Shown here one piece after another: positions 4,746 to 7,603 of a stretch of DNA of 7,603 nucleotides (position 1 is its first letter; the number at the start of each line of letters is the position of its first letter). Location of the stretch: positions 9,718-17,320 of the forward strand of contig DCHU01000074.1 of NCBI GenBank assembly GCA_002314915.1, written 5' to 3'. The stretch is from Caryophanales bacterium UBA1744. Lineage in GTDB: Bacteria > Bacillota_I > Bacilli_A > RFN20 > CAG-826. The notes below the pieces were generated by a model. It was not told where the DNA came from. It saw only the letters and a list, made by a program, of their open reading frames with translations, and ran no database searches. A program made the position numbers and the translations under genes.

Positions 4746-6335
4746 ATGAAGAAACAAAAGAATCGTCTTAATGCATTGATCTCAGCCTTTATGCTGCCTC
4801 TATTTTTGGTTTGCAGCTGCTCGCCTAATGGATCATCGAGTTCCAGCATCGGCAATGAGACATCAAGTGAAGAATCCTCGGTCGGGAAACATATAAAAGG
4901 CAAAGCTATCTTTGATGAATATGGTGAAAACCACGAGAAGCCGGACAAAGATGAGACGATATGGGAATCCGATCAAATCAAAGGGCTTTACGTTAAAAGG
5001 AATTCAAAAAGCAAAGGCGAGCTCAAATACCAAATCATTGAAGGGGACACTGTCCTGTTCGAAGTGGAAGAGCAGCTCTTCCTCTGTGATTACAACAACG
5101 ATGGATATGATGATTTTGCCATGAGTTTTTGTCATCAAACCGGCGTCAGAGGGGATTACGCATTCTGCCTCTATGACGTTCATAATCACAAAGGCACGGG
5201 GTATGTGAATTATGACCAATTTGGATATCACATTCTTTCTAAAGAAGAAGGTTTATTCATAGAGAAAACCAAATGGTTTGAAGCAGATCTCCCTAGAAGT
5301 GGCGGATATCTTCTAACCGCAGAGAAGGGCAGAACCAGTATTGATTGGGCGGACTATGATTTTAAGGTCGTTAGGACGAAATCATACATTGGAGAAAATG
5401 TGCATGGATTACGTAGCAGTATGGTAAGCAAGGATTTCCAGTCGGTGAACGGCACGGCGACTGTCAGCACTCATTGGGATTTCGAACTTGTTATTCAATA
5501 TGAATATCGCGGTATATACACCGGAATCGATTCATTGAATAATTGCGAGATTATTCTCGAAGAATCACCATGCTATAAGATAAGTGATTTATATAAGGCC
5601 CCGGACAACAATTCCTCAAAAATTTACTTTGTCCTCTCCTTCAATGACGTTCAAAAAGATTTCTCAATCAAATACAAAGTGGATGGCATCGAGGGTGAAT
5701 GTCCTGTCCATTTAGATAACGAAGCCAGATATTGGCCGGGGAACAGGCATGTCGTCAGGGATGTTATCCGCCACAACGATTTCTCTCTTGATGATGTTAC
5801 AAATGTTAGATACGAGACATATACCAGCAACAATGAGAAGACGAGAGTCAGCAATGTGTATTATTTCAACAATAGCGAAGATATCGCCTCCTTCTATAAC
5901 TTCTTGGACAAACCGATAGAAGACCTTGGGTCCACCTCATCTCGATACAATCCGTCCTATGACAAGATTACTTTCTTCATGGGAAGCAAATCGTCGGAAG
6001 TGTACATCGCGGATAATAAAATCAATTATTTTGGGACGTATGGGGTTGCGTTCGACGTATCTTTCAAGGATCCTTATAAAACCGGAGTTATATTCACGCC
6101 AAACTCATCCAGTGCGGTTTATACATGCGACGCAGAACGGTTTGTTAATAATCTCAATCTTGAGTTCTATGAGTTTGCCGAACTATCCGCTAAACCAGAA
6201 TCAATCACAAACCCGAAAATGTATATGACATTCGACGACAAAAAACTATACATCTACGACAATAAGACTATTCAAATAGAGGATAAGTATTACGAGGTCA
6301 TAAGTGAAAGAGACCTCTCATACCTGTTTAAATAG
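4746..6335 (+). CDS. Secreted lipoprotein of unknown function
   Basis: The 529-residue product starts with a basic n-region (KKQKNR), a hydrophobic core at about 8-22 and a lipobox-like V-C-S-C ending at C25. A serine/glutamate-rich linker follows (about 26-46), as is usual for surface lipoproteins of this group. Residues 115-123, DYNNDGYDD, fit the DxNxDGxxD pattern of an EF-hand or FG-GAP-type calcium loop. The rest looks beta-rich, with many aromatic and Asp/Asn residues, and no enzyme motif that I recognise. The protein would sit on the outer face of the membrane. An in-frame stop at 4731 excludes an earlier start. The ATG has no Shine-Dalgarno sequence, unlike every other gene here. A possible TCTAAT -10 at 4720-4725 would leave a leader of only some 14 nt. 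Its terminator has been split by the insertion at 6388-6796. Confidence 0.85.
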   Translation: MKKQKNRLNALISAFMLPLFLVCSCSPNGSSSSSIGNETSSEESSVGKHIKGKAIFDEYGENHEKPDKDETIWESDQIKGLYVKRNSKSKGELKYQIIEGDTVLFEVEEQLFLCDYNNDGYDDFAMSFCHQTGVRGDYAFCLYDVHNHKGTGYVNYDQFGYHILSKEEGLFIEKTKWFEADLPRSGGYLLTAEKGRTSIDWADYDFKVVRTKSYIGENVHGLRSSMVSKDFQSVNGTATVSTHWDFELVIQYEYRGIYTGIDSLNNCEIILEESPCYKISDLYKAPDNNSSKIYFVLSFNDVQKDFSIKYKVDGIEGECPVHLDNEARYWPGNRHVVRDVIRHNDFSLDDVTNVRYETYTSNNEKTRVSNVYYFNNSEDIASFYNFLDKPIEDLGSTSSRYNPSYDKITFFMGSKSSEVYIADNKINYFGTYGVAFDVSFKDPYKTGVIFTPNSSSAVYTCDAERFVNNLNLEFYEFAELSAKPESITNPKMYMTFDDKKLYIYDNKTIQIEDKYYEVISERDLSYLFK

Positions 6336-6368
6336 TTTAGATTACATCTTAACTACAGTTTTCAAATT

Positions 6369-6387
6369 AAAAGGACCATCGCGAAAG
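6369..6387 (+). terminator. Left half of a terminator split by an insertion
   Basis: AAAAGGACCATCGC (6369-6382) followed by GAAA is the 5' arm and GNRA-type loop of a hairpin whose 3' arm GCGATGGTCCTTTT is now at 6801-6814. Joined at the GAAAG duplication, the two halves give a 14-bp perfect stem with a GAAA tetraloop and a CTTT tail, 33 bp after the lipoprotein stop. With A-runs on one side and T-runs on the other it would have served both convergent genes. Confidence 0.8.
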
Positions 6388-6424
6388 TATCAAGCCCGGT
6401 AGGGATTAAAAATCATACATAAGA

Positions 6425-6701
6425 TTCATTGAATATAATTTACGTAAACGGAAAAAATATTCAGTGATTTATTGATTTTGTATGTAATCAATTTAATAAG
6501 AAATATTACATTCAATCTGCACTCGCACTTCCAACTCATGAAAAAACAATTCAAGAAGAAAGACCTTTACTAAACATCAATGATAACTTTAAAAAAATAA
6601 TAATAGTAAAAGGAAACAAAAAAGCGTGGATCACAGAAGAAGGCATTTTAGTTATCGGTATTTTTGAATTCTTACTCAATAAGAACAGCCTGGATTTGTA
6701 A
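6425..6701 (+). pseudogene. C-terminal relic of a second DUF4143-type ATPase
   Basis: From 6471 to the stop at 6699-6701 the reading frame encodes 76 residues. These align without a gap to the last 76 residues of the intact ATPase at 1515-2768, with roughly half identical: IDFVCNQ against VDFVVNK, KKYYIQSALALPTHEK against KRYYIQSAFAIPTDEK, NFKKIIIV against SFKKIVIV. A TGA at 6465-6467 and the absence of any start or ATPase motifs show that it is dead. Just upstream, in another frame from 6425, FIEYNLRKRKKYSV may be the shrunken remains of the ENMIYNELLARGYAV segment, so at least one frameshift and a deletion have occurred; this part is tentative. Divergence from the intact copy is too great for a recent local duplication, so it probably came from a different family member. 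Confidence 0.85.
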
Positions 6702-6713
6702 AAAACGCAATGT
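6699..6713. repeat. 15-bp direct repeat, copy 1
   Basis: TAAAAAACGCAATGT is identical to 6732-6746, 33 bp away, and begins at the stop codon of the ATPase relic. It lies inside the 409-bp insertion. Confidence 0.6.
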
Positions 6714-6731
6714 AAATAAAGTGATATTTAC

Positions 6732-6746
6732 TAAAAAACGCAATGT
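6732..6746. repeat. 15-bp direct repeat, copy 2
   Basis: This copy continues GCAAGG where copy 1 continues AAATAA. The pair may be a former operator, or the trace of a small tandem duplication. Confidence 0.6.
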
Positions 6747-6796
6747 GCAAGGTAGAAACAATTCGTTATTTATAAAAATCCCTAATAGGTTTGAAG

Positions 6797-6820
6797 GAAA
6801 GCGATGGTCCTTTTCTTTGT
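6797..6820 (+). terminator. Right half of the split terminator
   Basis: GAAAG (6797-6801) repeats the left copy, and GCGATGGTCCTTTT (6801-6814) with CTTTGT following is the 3' arm and T-tail. On the minus strand this half is now the only piece left downstream of the gene at 6876-7451. The arms could still pair in a long transcript across about 420 nt, but not quickly enough for normal intrinsic termination. Confidence 0.75.
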
Positions 6821-6875
6821 CGCATTATTCGCCCCACGTTTATGATCATCCGCTCCGCTATTGTCGAGGAATACG

Positions 6876-7451
6876 CTATTCCCTAACGCTGGCGTGGTCG
6901 TTAATTAAGACCCAGCCGTCAATGTCGTCAATCAGCGAGCGTATGGACTCTCCATTCTCTTTTGGGACTTTATAGTATCTTAGATAGAAATCGGGGCAAC
7001 CGTCTCTAAAATATGCCATTTGGATTCGAGAGTAATCGTTAGAAAATATGGCATAGAGTAGGTTGCCAGCAAACCATTTGGCCGAAAAACTAAGTGTGTA
7101 ACCACAGGATTTAAAATTACTGTCCCTGTATGTTTTTGGGTGATTCTCCTTTTTGAATGGGGTGCAGGCCATATAATCGATTATTTTATCGACGTTTTGT
7201 GAGAACAACGTCTTTCCTTCCGATGTTTTATTTATGAAGTAACAACCGTTTTCGCATTCGCTTTTATCGCAGAACGAATCAAGGGAAAGGAAATAATCAA
7301 TTGATGTGCGTGGGTACATTATATCTTTGTTTGGGTGGTAAATGTTGTTGTCCAGCCAAGCCGCGCAATGGCCTAAACCAAGGCCAATTGACGACGCGAT
7401 GGATAATGCGATAACTATCCATTTATTCTGTTTTCTCGAGAACATATTCAT
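6876..7451 (-). CDS. Hypothetical membrane-anchored, cysteine-rich protein
   Basis: The product is 191 residues. A basic start (SRKQNK) and one hydrophobic segment at about 11-27 form a signal anchor or signal peptide; LGHC at 26-29 is not a good lipobox. The outer part has six cysteines (61, 66, 70, 96, 116 and 152), an even number that could make three disulfides, and many aromatic residues. No family is recognised. The start could be M1 at 7451 or M3 at 7445; AAAGGG (about 7461-7456) is 4 nt from the first and 10 nt from the second, so neither spacing is ideal. A reading frame from the right edge overlaps the first 29 nt and may be an operon neighbour. The gene converges with the lipoprotein gene and shared its terminator before the insertion split it. 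Confidence 0.65.
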   Translation of the reverse strand: MNMFSRKQNKWIVIALSIASSIGLGLGHCAAWLDNNIYHPNKDIMYPRTSIDYFLSLDSFCDKSECENGCYFINKTSEGKTLFSQNVDKIIDYMACTPFKKENHPKTYRDSNFKSCGYTLSFSAKWFAGNLLYAIFSNDYSRIQMAYFRDGCPDFYLRYYKVPKENGESIRSLIDDIDGWVLINDHASVRE

Positions 7452-7603
7452 TCAACCCTTTCAGCCCATAAACAAGTATATCTTTTCTTTTAATAACCGG
7501 TCGCCTTGATTCGATGAGCCGTGGCGATCGGGGCTTATTTTCAATGTCTTTTAACCCAACAACACGTTTATTGAGCGCACGTATTCAATTCCTACAGACT
7601 CGT
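7423..7603 (-). other. Possible C-terminal end of a further gene, perhaps frameshifted
   Basis: On the minus strand an open stretch runs from 7584 to a TAA at 7425-7423. It encodes about 53 residues, including RALNKRVVGLKDIENK and KRKDILVYGLKGLNEYVLE, which look protein-like. It has no usual start codon and a TGA just before it at 7587-7585. A neighbouring frame to the right (VGIEYV) could join it through one frameshift. It overlaps the start of the next gene by 29 nt, as in an operon. It may be a real gene end, a broken gene or chance. Confidence 0.3.

Larger units (their letters stand above)
6388..6796. mobile_element. Small non-autonomous insertion (409 bp) with terminal inverted repeats
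   Basis: The left end reads TATCAAGCCCGGTAGGGATT (6388-6407). The right end, read on the minus strand (6796-6777), is CTTCAAACCTATTAGGGATT. They match at 14 of 20 positions, including TCAA and TAGGGATT. GAAAG flanks both sides (6383-6387 and 6797-6801), as a 5-bp target duplication would, and removing the element plus one GAAAG rebuilds a perfect terminator hairpin. The interior holds no transposase, only an ATPase gene relic (6425-6701) and two 15-bp direct repeats. The family is unknown; it resembles a MITE or a decayed larger element. Confidence 0.7.

Noticed and set aside
4631..6386. The 12-mer ACCATCGCGAAA at the tRNA 3' end (4631-4642) recurs at 6375-6386, like attL/attR of a tRNA-integrated element.
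   Set aside because: The right copy is fully explained as the arm and GAAA loop of the split terminator. There is no integrase between, and a 12-mer match somewhere in a window this size is not surprising.
6664..6975. Plus-strand open frame of 103 codons across the insertion's right end.
   Set aside because: It starts within the ATPase relic in another frame, crosses the insertion boundary and the split terminator, and has no ribosome site; it is chance.

Overview
The window suggests a low-GC, gut-type Firmicute (Bacilli or Erysipelotrichia-like). The signs are AT-rich intergenic DNA, strong AGGAGG-type ribosome binding sites, an encoded CCA on the tRNA, a serine-rich lipoprotein linker, and a YolD/UvrX-type polymerase pair. 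UGA is used as a stop (for example the ATGA junction of the polymerase operon), so the mycoplasma code does not apply. Species cannot be named from the sequence alone.

Layout, left to right. (1) 1-506: the promoter-proximal end of an IS3-family element on the minus strand. An internal deletion has fused the start of orfA to the end of orfB. (2) 536-1291 (-): a six-helix membrane protein with an acidic tail. (3) 1292-1514: a divergent intergenic region with two 42-bp direct repeats flanking a strong extended -10 promoter. (4) 1515-2768 (+): an intact AAA ATPase of the ATP-binding/DUF4143 type, ending in a terminator. (5) 2786-4338 (-): a two-gene operon, Y-family DNA polymerase then YolD-like partner, joined by a 4-bp ATGA overlap. 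(6) 4339-4558: intergenic region with three palindrome-like sites spaced 62 and 31 bp, then a tRNA promoter. (7) 4559-4634 (+): tRNA-Ala(CGC) with its terminator. (8) 4746-6335 (+): a large secreted lipoprotein of unknown function. (9) 6369-6820: a rho-independent terminator whose two 14-bp arms have been pulled apart by a 409-bp insertion. The insertion has imperfect terminal inverted repeats and a 5-bp target duplication, and carries the broken C-terminal end of a second DUF4143-type ATPase. (10) 6876-7451 (-): a cysteine-rich membrane-anchored hypothetical protein. A possible reading frame runs into it from the right edge.

The window looks like an accessory region with several insertions, not one pathway. 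The polymerase/YolD pair is the only clear functional unit of more than one gene. The best leads are the terminator-loop insertion with its ATPase relic, the paired repeats at the ATPase promoter, and the helically phased sites upstream of the polymerase operon. All functional statements are inferred from motifs read by eye; no database search was possible.
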